A stretch of DNA of 24,337 nucleotides from CAZVLE01 sp964627855 (GTDB lineage: Bacteria; Bacillota; Dethiobacteria; DTU022), in the NCBI GenBank assembly GCA_964627855.1, contig CAZVLE010000068.1, positions 1-24,337 on the forward strand, given 5' to 3'. A program made the translations under genes and the position numbers. Of the stretch, positions 1 to 7,980 are shown piece after piece. Positions within the stretch are counted from its first letter, which is position 1. Each line of letters opens with the position of its first letter. Below the pieces are notes generated by a model. That model was given only the letters and a program-made list of their open reading frames with translations. It did not search any database and was not told the origin of the DNA.

Positions 1-13
1 GCTAAAAAATAAC

Positions 14-42
14 TTGACTTTTTTGTAAACGTTTACTATGCT
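14..42 (+). promoter_or_regulatory. Sigma-A type promoter of the LacI-family regulator gene
   Basis: A TTGACT -35 box (14-19) is followed after exactly 17 bases by a TATGCT -10 box (37-42), which is close to the sigma-A consensus. The spacer is filled by a perfect palindrome (25-36), so a repressor bound there would directly exclude RNA polymerase. The predicted start of transcription is near position 49, upstream of the regulator's ribosome site. An ATG at 38 lies inside the -10 box and so cannot be the start codon of the gene. Confidence 0.7.
25..36. promoter_or_regulatory. LacI-family operator O1
   Basis: GTAAACGTTTAC is a perfect 12-base palindrome with the central CG typical of LacI/CcpA-type sites. 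It sits between the -35 and -10 boxes of the regulator promoter. With its flanks it also comes close to the CcpA cre consensus, so global carbon catabolite control through this site cannot be excluded. The simplest reading is autorepression by the regulator encoded immediately downstream. Confidence 0.75.
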
Positions 43-56
43 GAAAATACAAACTT

Positions 57-66
57 CAAACGTTTG
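57..66. promoter_or_regulatory. LacI-family operator O2
   Basis: CAAACGTTTG is a perfect 10-base palindrome with the same AAACGTTT core as O1 and O3. Its centre is 31 bases from that of O1, about three helical turns, so dimers on both sites would lie on the same face of the DNA. It lies just downstream of the predicted transcription start and upstream of the regulator's start codon. Confidence 0.65.
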
Positions 67-82
67 CGGAGATGAGCTCTTA

Positions 83-1096
83 ATGCCTGTTACAATAAAA
101 GATATTGCCAGGGTGGCCGGTGTTTCTTATGCTACTGTATCGCGGGCCTTAAACGATCATTCTGAAATTAGCGCAAAAACCAAGGCCAAGATTGTGGAAA
201 TAGCAGAGGAAATGGGTTATTCGCCCAATGCTATCGCCCGGGGCCTGGTTAAAAAGAATACCAACATGGTTGGTTTGCTGGTTCCCGATATTACAAATCC
301 CTACTTTCCGGAAGTTGCCAGGGGAGTGGAAGACCATTTAAGTTCTGTCGGAATCAATCTTTTTCTCTGTAATACCAACTGGGAAGAAGAGAAAGAAATG
401 GTTTACATCCAGGCTCTCAGGGAAAAGAGAGTGGAAGGTTTAATTATCGCGCCCGTTACGATTTCTTCGCACCAGAGAATCAGAGAAGAAAACCTGAATA
501 TGCCTGTTGTTTACATCGGCAGTAAAACCGATGATGAAGATGAAAACTATGTCATTCTCGATAATGTTGAAGCTTCTTTTATTGCCACGGAATATTTGAT
601 AGAGCTGGGTCATAAAAACATAGCCTTTATCGGCGGCTATGAGAGTTCTGTCAGCAATAGCGACAGGGTCAGGGGTTACCGGGAAGCTTTAAAAAAACAT
701 AACCTGGAAAGAGAAATAAACATGATCAAAAGCACTAGCTTCAGACGAGAGAGTGGTTACGCCATTGCCCTCGAGTTAGTCAGGGAAGGGAAAGTTCCAT
801 CGGCAATAGTTGCAGCCAACGACATTATTGCGCTCGGTGTGATCGAGGCTTTAGAAAACAATGGTTACAATGTACCCGGGAATGTCTCCGTAATTGGGTT
901 TGACGACATTCAATTTGCCTCTCTGCCGAAAATAAACCTGACTACCATAGCCCAACCCAAGTACCGGATGGGTGTGGATGCGGCGAAAATTCTTGTCAGG
1001 AAGATTAATAGCAAAACGGAGCATTCCATACCAGTGGAAAATCAACATGTTGTTAAACCGAAACTTATTGTGCGGGGGACCTGTGCGCAGAGGTAA
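83..1096 (+). CDS. LacI-family transcriptional repressor
   Basis: A 337-residue LacI/GalR-family repressor of normal length that presumably senses the pathway substrate or an intermediate and controls this locus. Residues 1-58 form the DNA-binding headpiece: helix-turn-helix around TIKDIARVAGVSYATVSRAL, then a hinge helix near 46-58. The rest is a periplasmic-binding-protein-like effector domain, beginning at NMVGLLVPDITNPYF and including the late VIGFDD motif near residue 274. The start at 83 is preferred because GGAGATGAG lies upstream at 68-76 and the helix-turn-helix begins at once; an in-frame ATG at 38 falls in the -10 promoter box. Three palindromes with the AAACGTTT core, two before this gene and one after it, are its likely operators. 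The effector cannot be read from sequence; a cyclitol is inferred from context. Confidence 0.93.
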   Translation: MPVTIKDIARVAGVSYATVSRALNDHSEISAKTKAKIVEIAEEMGYSPNAIARGLVKKNTNMVGLLVPDITNPYFPEVARGVEDHLSSVGINLFLCNTNWEEEKEMVYIQALREKRVEGLIIAPVTISSHQRIREENLNMPVVYIGSKTDDEDENYVILDNVEASFIATEYLIELGHKNIAFIGGYESSVSNSDRVRGYREALKKHNLEREINMIKSTSFRRESGYAIALELVREGKVPSAIVAANDIIALGVIEALENNGYNVPGNVSVIGFDDIQFASLPKINLTTIAQPKYRMGVDAAKILVRKINSKTEHSIPVENQHVVKPKLIVRGTCAQR

Positions 1097-1110
1097 AAAT
1101 TTTTACTTTT

Positions 1111-1139
1111 TTGCAAACGTTTGCATGGATCTTTTAACT
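1111..1139 (+). promoter_or_regulatory. Possible promoter of the catabolic operon
   Basis: TTGCAA (1111-1116) followed after 17 bases by TTAACT (1134-1139) is a weak sigma-A-like match whose -35 half overlaps operator O3. The overlap fits repressor control of the genes downstream. Read-through from the regulator promoter is an alternative, because no strong terminator separates the regulator from the next gene. Confidence 0.35.
1112..1125. promoter_or_regulatory. LacI-family operator O3 upstream of the catabolic operon
   Basis: TGCAAACGTTTGCA is a perfect 14-base palindrome, the longest of the three sites sharing the AAACGTTT core. It lies between the stop of the regulator gene and the ribosome site of the first catabolic gene, where it could block transcription of the whole downstream operon. 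A CcpA cre role is an alternative, since the site differs only slightly from the cre consensus. Confidence 0.75.
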
Positions 1140-1163
1140 ACACTATCAGGAGGGGTTTAATAG

Positions 1164-2357
1164 ATGAAAGATAAGATGAAAGGAGTTACCCTGCTTGCAG
1201 ATTGGGATCCTAAGGCGGAGTACAGGCTTGGGGCCAAAGATATTGAGAGGAGGCAAACTTACCTTGGCAGCAAGGTATGGCGCTATCCTCGAATCGAGAT
1301 TATTGACTATGCTATTCCGGAGCCTGGACCGGATGAAGTGTTAATTGAAGTTAAAGCCTGTGGTATATGCGGATCGGATGTGCATATGGCACAGGCTGAC
1401 GAACAGGGTTATATCTATTACCCGGGGCTGACCGGTTTTCCAACAATTATGGGTCATGAATTGGCCGGAATTGTCATAGAAGCCGGAACAGAAGCCATCG
1501 ACAAATCGACCAATAAGCCCTTCCAGGGAGGAGAGCCGGTCTGTGCTGAAGAGATGGTCTGGTGTGGCCGGTGCAAACCCTGTGCTGACGGCTATCCCAA
1601 CCATTGCGAGCGTTTGGATGAAATCGGTTTCAATATTAACGGTGCTTTTGCCCGCTATATTGTTCTGCCTTCAAAATTGCTGTGGAGCCTGGAGCCGCTG
1701 CGGAAGCGTTACCGGGGTGATGATATTTTTTTGGCCGGCAGCCTGGTTGAACCAACCAGTGTAGCTTACAATGCCGTAATCGAAAGAGGTGGCGGCATCA
1801 GGCCCGGTGATAATGTGGTTGTGTGTGGTGGCGGGCCGGTAGGGTTGGCAGCATGTGCGATTTTAAAGAGACAAGGGGCAGCGAAAGTAATATTATCGGA
1901 ACCGGAAGAAGAAAGAGCGGCATTAGGCAGGGAAATGGGTGCAGATTTTATTGTTAACCCGCTCAAAGAGAATTTTGCAGAGGCTGTCCTGAGTTTTACC
2001 GGAGGAATGGGAGCAAACCTTTTTCTGGAAGCAACAGGCTTGCCCGCAATAGCTTATCCCGGTATCGAGCAGGTCATTTGGGAGGGAAGGGCTCTCAATA
2101 GTGTTGTGGTTCTTGTGGCCAGGGCTGATGAAAAGATGCCGGTTAACGGTGAGGTGCTCCAGGTCAGGCGGGCCGCTATTGTCGGGGCCCAGGGCCATTC
2201 AGGCCATGGAACATTTTCGCGGGTAATTGAGTCGATGGGTGACGGTATGGATATGACGCCCCTGGTAACCAAGAAAATCAGCCTTGAAGAAGTGCCCGAG
2301 CACATTTTTATGCTGCAGAAGGACCGCTGTGAATGTAAGATTACCTGTGTTTTTTAA
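1164..2357 (+). CDS. iolM: Zinc-dependent dehydrogenase, probable scyllo-inosose 3-dehydrogenase (IolM)
   Basis: A 397-residue medium-chain zinc alcohol dehydrogenase. Visible features are the catalytic zinc region (C69 in CGICGSDVH, H98-E99 in GHE, E196), four structural-zinc cysteines spaced C-x2-C-x2-C-x7-C (C134, C137, C140, C148) and the NAD-binding GGGPVG at 222-227. The long N-terminal extension before the catalytic domain and the unusual GTEAIDKSTNKPFQGGEPV insert match my memory of the Thermotoga maritima scyllo-inosose 3-dehydrogenase rather than ordinary sorbitol or threonine dehydrogenases. In that pathway the enzyme oxidises scyllo-inosose to a diketo-inositol with NAD. The start at 1164 has AGGAGGGG nine bases upstream. 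It is the first gene after operator O3, and the next gene is the predicted hydrolase for its product. The family is certain; the substrate rests on context and remembered similarity. Confidence 0.8.
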   Translation: MKDKMKGVTLLADWDPKAEYRLGAKDIERRQTYLGSKVWRYPRIEIIDYAIPEPGPDEVLIEVKACGICGSDVHMAQADEQGYIYYPGLTGFPTIMGHELAGIVIEAGTEAIDKSTNKPFQGGEPVCAEEMVWCGRCKPCADGYPNHCERLDEIGFNINGAFARYIVLPSKLLWSLEPLRKRYRGDDIFLAGSLVEPTSVAYNAVIERGGGIRPGDNVVVCGGGPVGLAACAILKRQGAAKVILSEPEEERAALGREMGADFIVNPLKENFAEAVLSFTGGMGANLFLEATGLPAIAYPGIEQVIWEGRALNSVVVLVARADEKMPVNGEVLQVRRAAIVGAQGHSGHGTFSRVIESMGDGMDMTPLVTKKISLEEVPEHIFMLQKDRCECKITCVF

Positions 2358-2404
2358 TAATCCTGTCGTAGTTTGGCAATTTAAGCTTTGAAGGAGGAAT
2401 TAAG

Positions 2405-3523
2405 ATGGCAGACAGTGATCATGCCTGGTTGTTTACCGACAACCCTGCCATAAAGTTTGAAGATAATACTGTTGGCAGGCTCAAGAAAGAAATCTGGGAT
2501 GCATCTGCTGAGGAAATTGACAGTATCCTCAATGAATATGGGATACCAGCAGAACCGGAAATCGGTAAGGCCGGAACCTACATTCAGAATACTCCCAGAA
2601 ATCGTGTTGTAGAAAAGAGAAAGAAAAACGACATCATCTTTATACCTATCGGGTCCACTGAAAATCACGGCATGCATGCCAACAGTGGCCTTGATACTTT
2701 TATGGTTACACAGATTTTGGAAGGTATAAGACGATATACCGAAAAGCAGGGTCATGAAGTGAGTCTGGCCTTTACTCCACTAAACTACGGAGGGCATCCC
2801 TATCACCATCTCGGGATGCCGGGAACGGTGATTATGCCTGAAGAAGTTGTTAAGGAGACTCTCATTTATACCTTGCTTGGTCTTTGGAATGATGGGTTCA
2901 GGAAAATAATTCTGGTCAATAACCACGGTCACCTCTGGATGTTGGAAGCGGCGATCCAGGAATTTATGAAGCGTTTTCAACTGCCCGGTATTTTTATGGT
3001 CATCGACTGGCACAGGGCAGTCAGAGAATTCTTTTATCCAACAGGCCGGGATGATAGTTTGGAAACACATTTTGTGCATGCCGACGAAAGTGAAACTTCG
3101 GTTGCCCTGTTCTTGTTCAGGGAGATGATCGACATGGCTGTGGTAGTTGACGCAGAAGGAGAAGCATACTTACCGGAAGGACATTTTGATAAAGCAGTTG
3201 ATCCTTTTAACCGGCCAAACCGCTGGTCACAGGGAGAAGGGCATATTGCCATAGAAATGGCTGCCACACCCGAGGGGGTGGTCGGTAAGCCTTCACTTTC
3301 AAGCGCAGCTAAAGCGAAAAGGCCTGTTGCGGCAATTTTAAAGTACCTGACCCTGCTTCACGACCAAATTCTGGAGGCCTTTCCGGCCGGGATGGTTCCG
3401 CCGGTGGAGAAAGTCACTCTGCGCAAGGCAAAAGATATGGAACCTTTTCTGAAGGAGCCGTTCAGTGAAGGATGGAAATCTGTCTACGAGCTTCCTCAGA
3501 TCGGGGTGTTCACAAAGCTCTAG
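2405..3523 (+). CDS. iolN: Creatininase-family hydrolase, probable 3-dehydro-scyllo-inosose hydrolase (IolN)
   Basis: A 372-residue metal-dependent hydrolase of the creatininase superfamily. It carries the ExH...D metal set (E86, H88, D97 in STENHGMHANSGLD), a histidine in NNHGH (H174) and the acidic HADESETS motif (H225, E228, E230). It is about 100 residues longer than typical creatininases, with an extra N-terminal segment of roughly 75 residues. Directly after the iolM-like gene, it fits IolN, which in the Thermotoga route opens the ring of the diketo-inositol to give 5-keto-L-gluconate. The start at 2405 has a strong AAGGAGGAA site upstream and is 47 bases from the previous stop. A creatininase or formamide hydrolase with another substrate is possible, but the neighbouring iolM, iolO and iolG favour ring cleavage. 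Confidence 0.75.
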   Translation: MADSDHAWLFTDNPAIKFEDNTVGRLKKEIWDASAEEIDSILNEYGIPAEPEIGKAGTYIQNTPRNRVVEKRKKNDIIFIPIGSTENHGMHANSGLDTFMVTQILEGIRRYTEKQGHEVSLAFTPLNYGGHPYHHLGMPGTVIMPEEVVKETLIYTLLGLWNDGFRKIILVNNHGHLWMLEAAIQEFMKRFQLPGIFMVIDWHRAVREFFYPTGRDDSLETHFVHADESETSVALFLFREMIDMAVVVDAEGEAYLPEGHFDKAVDPFNRPNRWSQGEGHIAIEMAATPEGVVGKPSLSSAAKAKRPVAAILKYLTLLHDQILEAFPAGMVPPVEKVTLRKAKDMEPFLKEPFSEGWKSVYELPQIGVFTKL

Positions 3524-3534
3524 GGGTTTTAGCT

Positions 3535-3548
3535 GTTAGGTGTTAGGT
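3535..3548. repeat. Short tandem repeat GTTAGGT x2
   Basis: Two perfect tandem copies of GTTAGGT sit in the 96-base gap between the iolN-like and iolO-like genes. No promoter, hairpin or terminator is evident in the gap. The repeat may be chance or a remnant of a dispersed intergenic repeat; copies elsewhere in the genome would decide. Confidence 0.4.
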
Positions 3549-3619
3549 TGCCTGGCTTTATAGCTGGGTTAATAGCAGCAGATAGTCAAGCATTGATCAA
3601 CTTTCGGGAGAGATCATAA

Positions 3620-4444
3620 TTGGCCCTGAAGTACAGTGTGACAGCAGCGAAACAGATACCTGATACAGCACCTATTTTGCTGAGAGGTGATTTCTTCAGG
3701 TGCATAGAAGACGCATTGGAAATTGGTTACCGGTATATGGAAATCCATCTCAGGCATGCCGGTCAGGTCGACGGTTATCTGCTAAAGTCTTATTGCGAAG
3801 AACGGGGGCCCGCTATATCAACCATCGGAACCGGAATGGGATATACGGTTGATCGGCTTTCACTGACTGATGGTGACAGCCAGATCAGAAAGCTTGCCCT
3901 TGAGAGGCTCATTGATCATATTGACCTTGGAGCAATATTGAACTGTGGCGTAATCATCGGATCGATGAAGGGTAGTATTGCCGAGGCAGAGCGTTATAAA
4001 ACCTATGAAAACTACTGCCTTGAAGGGATGAAAAGGTTGGCGGAACATGCCGGATCCAGAGGAATTCCCCTTTACCTGGAATGCATTAACCGCTATGAGC
4101 TCAATTATCTCAATACTGTTGAGGAAACCCTTGCTTTTATTGAAAAACTGGCCAGCCCGGATGTAAAAATACTGGTTGACACATTTCACATGAATATCGA
4201 AGAGCCTGACATCGTCGAAAGTATCTTGTTATGCAGAAAACACCTGGGGCATGTGCACCTGGCTGACAGCAACAGGCGTTATCCCGGGGCCGGTCATATT
4301 GATTTCAAAGCAGTTGTCAGGGCACTGGGTAGTCTTAACTATAAAGGCTATGCCGCCCTGGAGTGCATGGCCTGCCCGGACCCTCTGACGGCAGCGAGAA
4401 AAGGCCTTGATTATTTAACTGCCCTGGAAGGGATATCAGACTAA
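3620..4444 (+). CDS. iolO: Xylose-isomerase-like TIM-barrel epimerase, probable 5-keto-L-gluconate epimerase (IolO)
   Basis: A 274-residue sugar phosphate isomerase/epimerase-like TIM barrel. The metal-binding residues expected for this fold are visible in order: E154 in LYLECINRYE, D187 in LVDTFHMNIEE, H213 in HVHLADSNRR (followed by GAGHIDF, H226) and E248 in ALECMA. In the Thermotoga-type route IolO epimerises 5-keto-L-gluconate to D-tagaturonate, which links the hydrolase upstream to the tagaturonate reductase later in this locus. Translation most likely begins at a TTG (3620), because CGGGAGAGA lies nine bases upstream and no in-frame ATG is near; the barrel needs this N-terminus. Other members of the fold include IolE, IolH, IolI, tagatose epimerase and hydroxypyruvate isomerase, so the exact reaction is inferred from context. 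Confidence 0.75.
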   Translation: MALKYSVTAAKQIPDTAPILLRGDFFRCIEDALEIGYRYMEIHLRHAGQVDGYLLKSYCEERGPAISTIGTGMGYTVDRLSLTDGDSQIRKLALERLIDHIDLGAILNCGVIIGSMKGSIAEAERYKTYENYCLEGMKRLAEHAGSRGIPLYLECINRYELNYLNTVEETLAFIEKLASPDVKILVDTFHMNIEEPDIVESILLCRKHLGHVHLADSNRRYPGAGHIDFKAVVRALGSLNYKGYAALECMACPDPLTAARKGLDYLTALEGISD

Positions 4445-4485
4445 AGCAGAAGCTCTATTCCCGGGCGAGCGGGGAGATGATCATA

Positions 4486-5694
4486 ATGCTAAGTAGTGAC
4501 CAGCACAAAAGTTACCGCTATTACAGGGATCTCTTTTCCGGGAGTTCTTTTCCCCTTGCCTTCGTCGATCTGGAGATGCTGGATGCCAATTGTGAGTCTA
4601 TTGCCGAAAGGGCAGGCGAAAAGCAGGTACGGATTGCCTCCAAATCAATCAGGTCTGTAGCGGTAATCAAGCTTATCCTCGAAAAGAATCGTAGCCTTTA
4701 TAGTGGTGTAATGGCTTATCATCCCGATGAGGCGGTGCACCTTTACAACAATGGCATCAGAGATATACTGCTTGCCTACCCCTACTGCAATCAGGATCAG
4801 CTTACCAGAATGGCAGCCTCCGTGCAGGAAGGGGCCCTGATTCGACTCATGATTGACCACTTTGATCAGGCAAAAATGGCTTCCTCTGTGGCAGTTAAGG
4901 CGGGCATAGATTTTGAAATCTGTCTTGACCTTGATATGTCGACCAGGCACCTGTTTATCTACTTTGGTGTTTATCGCTCGCCGCTTAAGTCGGCAGCCGA
5001 TGTGGTAGCCCTGGCTGAGAAGATTGGAGCCCTTCCGGGATTATCGATCACCTCGCTGATGGGCTATGAAGCCCAGGTGGCAGGGGTTGGCGATCGCATT
5101 CCCGGCAAAAAGCTGCAGAATCTGCTCGTATCCAGGTTGAGACGACAGTCACATTTTCTGGTGGCAAAAAGAAGAAAAGAGGCCTATGACGCAGTGGTCG
5201 GGGCCGGTTTCAATGTTGCCCTGGTCAATGGAGGAGGTACCGGCAGTTTTGAGTTCACCAGAAACGAAGAGTGCGTTACGGAAATAACTGCCGGCTCCGG
5301 GTTTTTCTGCAGCGGACTATTTGATTATTATTCCAACTTCCGTCACCTGCCGGCTGCTGCTTTTGGTCTCGAGATTACCAGGACTCCGGCTCCGGGGATG
5401 TTTACCGCGGCCGGTGGAGGCTATATCGCCTCGGGTGCAACGGGCCCGGAAAAGCAGCCCCTGCCCTACCTGCCCCGGGAAATCAGCCTGGTTGCTAACG
5501 AAGGCTTTGGTGAAGTGCAGACGCCTTTTTATTATTCGGGACCTGAGCCTTTAGAGATTGGCGATCCTGTCTTTTTCAGACACAGTAAGGCCGGGGAACT
5601 TTGTGAACGTTTCAACCACCTTCACCTGGTGCGTAATGGCAAGATTGCAGCAGTGGTGCCCACTTACCGGGGGGAAGGTTTAAGCTTCTTGTAG
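4486..5694 (+). CDS. PLP-dependent alanine racemase-fold enzyme (amino acid deaminase/D-threonine aldolase-like)
   Basis: A 402-residue fold-type III PLP enzyme. The N-terminal barrel starts at PLAFVDLEMLDAN and carries the probable PLP lysine K53 in ASKSIRS. GGGTGSFEFTR and ITAGSGFFCSG are typical phosphate-binding and barrel-end motifs, and the C-terminal part has HSKAGELCERFN and TYRGEG, characteristic of proteins annotated as amino acid deaminase/aldolase. The start at 4486 is preferred: GGGGAG (4471-4476) abuts an ATG at 4477 but stands nine bases from 4486. No such enzyme belongs to known inositol pathways. It could racemise, cleave or deaminate an amino compound derived from the substrate, or supply an amino donor or acceptor for the DegT aminotransferase downstream. 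Fold and cofactor are well supported; the reaction is unknown. Confidence 0.75.
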   Translation: MLSSDQHKSYRYYRDLFSGSSFPLAFVDLEMLDANCESIAERAGEKQVRIASKSIRSVAVIKLILEKNRSLYSGVMAYHPDEAVHLYNNGIRDILLAYPYCNQDQLTRMAASVQEGALIRLMIDHFDQAKMASSVAVKAGIDFEICLDLDMSTRHLFIYFGVYRSPLKSAADVVALAEKIGALPGLSITSLMGYEAQVAGVGDRIPGKKLQNLLVSRLRRQSHFLVAKRRKEAYDAVVGAGFNVALVNGGGTGSFEFTRNEECVTEITAGSGFFCSGLFDYYSNFRHLPAAAFGLEITRTPAPGMFTAAGGGYIASGATGPEKQPLPYLPREISLVANEGFGEVQTPFYYSGPEPLEIGDPVFFRHSKAGELCERFNHLHLVRNGKIAAVVPTYRGEGLSFL

Positions 5695-5745
5695 CCTGAT
5701 CGGGAATACCAGGAAGATGGGATCATGAGGAAGGGGTAAATATTG

Positions 5746-6561
5746 ATGAACAGTTCTTTTATCAGTGGTACGATGTTGGAAATGTCATGGGTCGAGATTC
5801 GCGATAAGGCCAAAAAAGGAGCGGTTGTTCTATTCCCCATTGCCGTGGTGGAGGAACATGGTCCGCACATGAGTGTTTCGGTCGATATTTTCATGTCTTA
5901 CCTGATGGCCCGTGAAGCTCAGAAACATCTTTCCGCGGCGGATATCGATACGGTCATTGCCCCGCCTTTCTACTGGGGAGTAAACGGAACCACGAAAAAC
6001 ATTCCCGGCTCATTTTATGTTTCCATGGAGATCGTGGAAAAAATGCTTGTAGATATTTATCTTTCTTTGAAAAATTGGGGTTTTCGTAAAATCATTTCTA
6101 TCCCCGGCCATGGCGAGCCTGATCATCTGCGAGCCATCGATGCAGCCCTGAAAACTGTTTATGAAAAAAGCGGTGAGGGAGCATTCATGGTAGTGCCTTC
6201 GCTGATGGTCGGAAATACGGGACTGCAGAACAGTCCCTACTGTGTCATTTTTGACATTCCAGGGTTGGCAGGAAATGATCCTGATACCCTGATGGATACC
6301 CATGCCGGAATGGTCGAAACTTCAATGATGCTGCAATATTTCCCCGATCATGTCGACCATGATCTTTATCGCACCCTGGAACCAACCAGGGTTACAGCAG
6401 CAGATTATCCCCTCTGGGAAGAGGGTGGTGATTATTTTAATCGCGCTTCACCGCTGGGCTATCTCGGCTCACCGGCTTTAGCAGACCCGGGCCTGGGGAA
6501 AGCACTTATTGAGGCCATTATGGAAAAATCGGTGGAGTCGATCATTGAAAGGTTACGGTGA
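5746..6561 (+). CDS. Second creatininase-family metal-dependent hydrolase
   Basis: A 271-residue creatininase-superfamily hydrolase, close to the usual family length and distinct from the longer IolN-like protein upstream. The metal ligands are visible: E36 and H38 in VVEEHGPH, D47 in SVDIFM, H112 in IPGHGEPDH and H176 with E181 in DTHAGMVETS. The usual NGHGGN loop is altered to PGHGEPD, so substrate contacts probably differ. The start at 5746 has AAGGGG ten bases upstream; a TTG one codon earlier (5743) is less likely. It lies between the PLP enzyme and the transporter in the same operon. It could hydrolyse an amide, lactam, lactone or 1,3-diketone ring; which one cannot be told. The family is firm and the substrate unknown. 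Confidence 0.8.
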   Translation: MNSSFISGTMLEMSWVEIRDKAKKGAVVLFPIAVVEEHGPHMSVSVDIFMSYLMAREAQKHLSAADIDTVIAPPFYWGVNGTTKNIPGSFYVSMEIVEKMLVDIYLSLKNWGFRKIISIPGHGEPDHLRAIDAALKTVYEKSGEGAFMVVPSLMVGNTGLQNSPYCVIFDIPGLAGNDPDTLMDTHAGMVETSMMLQYFPDHVDHDLYRTLEPTRVTAADYPLWEEGGDYFNRASPLGYLGSPALADPGLGKALIEAIMEKSVESIIERLR

Positions 6562-6622
6562 CCATGGCCCCCATTATTGGTTTTCTTAAAAGCACTTATC
6601 TCTTTATAAAAGGAGCATGAAT

Positions 6623-7978
6623 ATGACTGAAAAAGCTATTAGCGGGAATAAAGAAATGAAGCCTCATGAAGGCTTAGTCATACCGCTGGCGGTAATGTTT
6701 CAGGGCATTCTCTGCAACATGGTCATTACTTATGCCATGTTTTTTTATACCGATGTGATCGGATTTGCCCCGGCTGCCGTGGGAATGCTTATTCTTGTTG
6801 CCAGAATATGGGATGGTGTAAATGATCCAATTTTTGGCTTCATTGCCGACAGGACAAGAACAAGGTGGGGCAAGTTCAGGCCTTATATTATTTTTGGACC
6901 GGTCTTTGTTTCACTTTTTGCCGTATTGGTATTTAATGTTCCCGATCTGGGTAATAGTGAAAAATTCATCTATGTAAGTGCAGTCTATGTCCTATTTAGC
7001 ATGGCCTATACAGTAGTTGATGTGCCTCTATGGGCGTCACCCAATGTTTTAACAACCGACAATTTAAAAATTACTACAATAATTACAAGAGTACAGCTGT
7101 TTGCTACAATCGGGGCAATTGTGGCCAGTGTTATGACCATGGTCCTGGTCGGTTTGCTTGGGGGAGGAAGCATGCAGGCAGGCTTTCGCAATACTGCTAT
7201 TGTTTTCGGTATTTTTGCCCTCATCGCCACTGTTTTGGCAGGCCTTACCGTCAGGGAAAGGGTTGAGCCGTCATCTAAAAAGGAAAAAATCAACCTGCCT
7301 GATGCCTTAAAAGTTGTTTTTCAGAACAAGTATACTTTGATAGCAATGGTTTCATCGATGCTGGTCCTGGTTACCTTCACCATGAAAGTGATTGTAGTTC
7401 CCTATTATGCAGCTTATAACCTTGGCAATATTGATCTTGTGCCCCTGATTATGCTTGTTGCCAGCATTCCAGGTATGATTGGCTTCATCATTGCCCCACG
7501 TCTTGTAAGGGCTTATGGTAAGAAATATTCGACCATTGCCTCCCTTGTTGTCGCTATTATCTTGAGTTTGATTGCATATTTTGTCGGTTACAAGCATTTT
7601 GAAATTATTCTAATCCTGCAAGGGCTGATCTCCTTCTTTATGTTTATTGCCATGGTTATTACCACTACCATGTTTGCTGATATTGTTACTTTTGCCGACA
7701 GTAAGTTTGGTATCAGGACTGAGGGAATTATCTTTTCATTTAGAACTCTGACCGGAAAAGTAGCGGCAGCCCTGGCTGCTTTTATATCCGGTATTATTCT
7801 GACCCTGATTGGCTATATCCCTGACGCCATCCAGACAGAGACTGCTTTAAATGGCATTCATGCAATTGTTACCCTTCATGCGGCAGTGATCATGGCCCTT
7901 TGTATCATTCCAATTCTTTTCTATGATTTAACCATGAAGCAAATTGATATCATGACAAACCGCGAAGAGGTGAGCTAA
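6623..7978 (+). CDS. GPH-family (MelB-like) sugar:cation symporter
   Basis: A 451-residue integral membrane protein with about twelve hydrophobic segments and the hallmark GPH signature RIWDGVNDPIFGFIADRT followed by RTRWGKFRPYI. D64 and D68 correspond to the MelB cation-site aspartates D55 and D59, so Na+ or H+ coupling is likely. It would import the substrate of this locus across the cytoplasmic membrane. Members of this family carry glycosides, pentosides and hexuronides; cyclitol uptake here is inferred from the neighbours. The start at 6623 is chosen because AGGAG (6611-6615) stands seven bases before it but only one base before an earlier ATG at 6617. No signal peptide is expected. It is the only transporter in the window. 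Confidence 0.88.
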   Translation: MTEKAISGNKEMKPHEGLVIPLAVMFQGILCNMVITYAMFFYTDVIGFAPAAVGMLILVARIWDGVNDPIFGFIADRTRTRWGKFRPYIIFGPVFVSLFAVLVFNVPDLGNSEKFIYVSAVYVLFSMAYTVVDVPLWASPNVLTTDNLKITTIITRVQLFATIGAIVASVMTMVLVGLLGGGSMQAGFRNTAIVFGIFALIATVLAGLTVRERVEPSSKKEKINLPDALKVVFQNKYTLIAMVSSMLVLVTFTMKVIVVPYYAAYNLGNIDLVPLIMLVASIPGMIGFIIAPRLVRAYGKKYSTIASLVVAIILSLIAYFVGYKHFEIILILQGLISFFMFIAMVITTTMFADIVTFADSKFGIRTEGIIFSFRTLTGKVAAALAAFISGIILTLIGYIPDAIQTETALNGIHAIVTLHAAVIMALCIIPILFYDLTMKQIDIMTNREEVS

Positions 7979-7980
7979 AT

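Noticed and set aside
38..82. An in-frame ATG at 38 as the start of the LacI-family regulator
   Set aside because: It lies inside the predicted -10 box and upstream of the transcription start. The extra 15 residues precede the helix-turn-helix and match nothing in the family, and ATG 83 has a ribosome site.
1093..1106. AT-only inverted repeat GTAAAAATTTTTAC near the stop of the regulator gene as a terminator
   Set aside because: The stem has a single G-C pair at its end and no loop, so it would be too weak to terminate transcription.
2381..2755. 124-codon open frame on the minus strand
   Set aside because: It is antisense to the IolN-like gene, and the sense frame carries the conserved metal-binding motif there.
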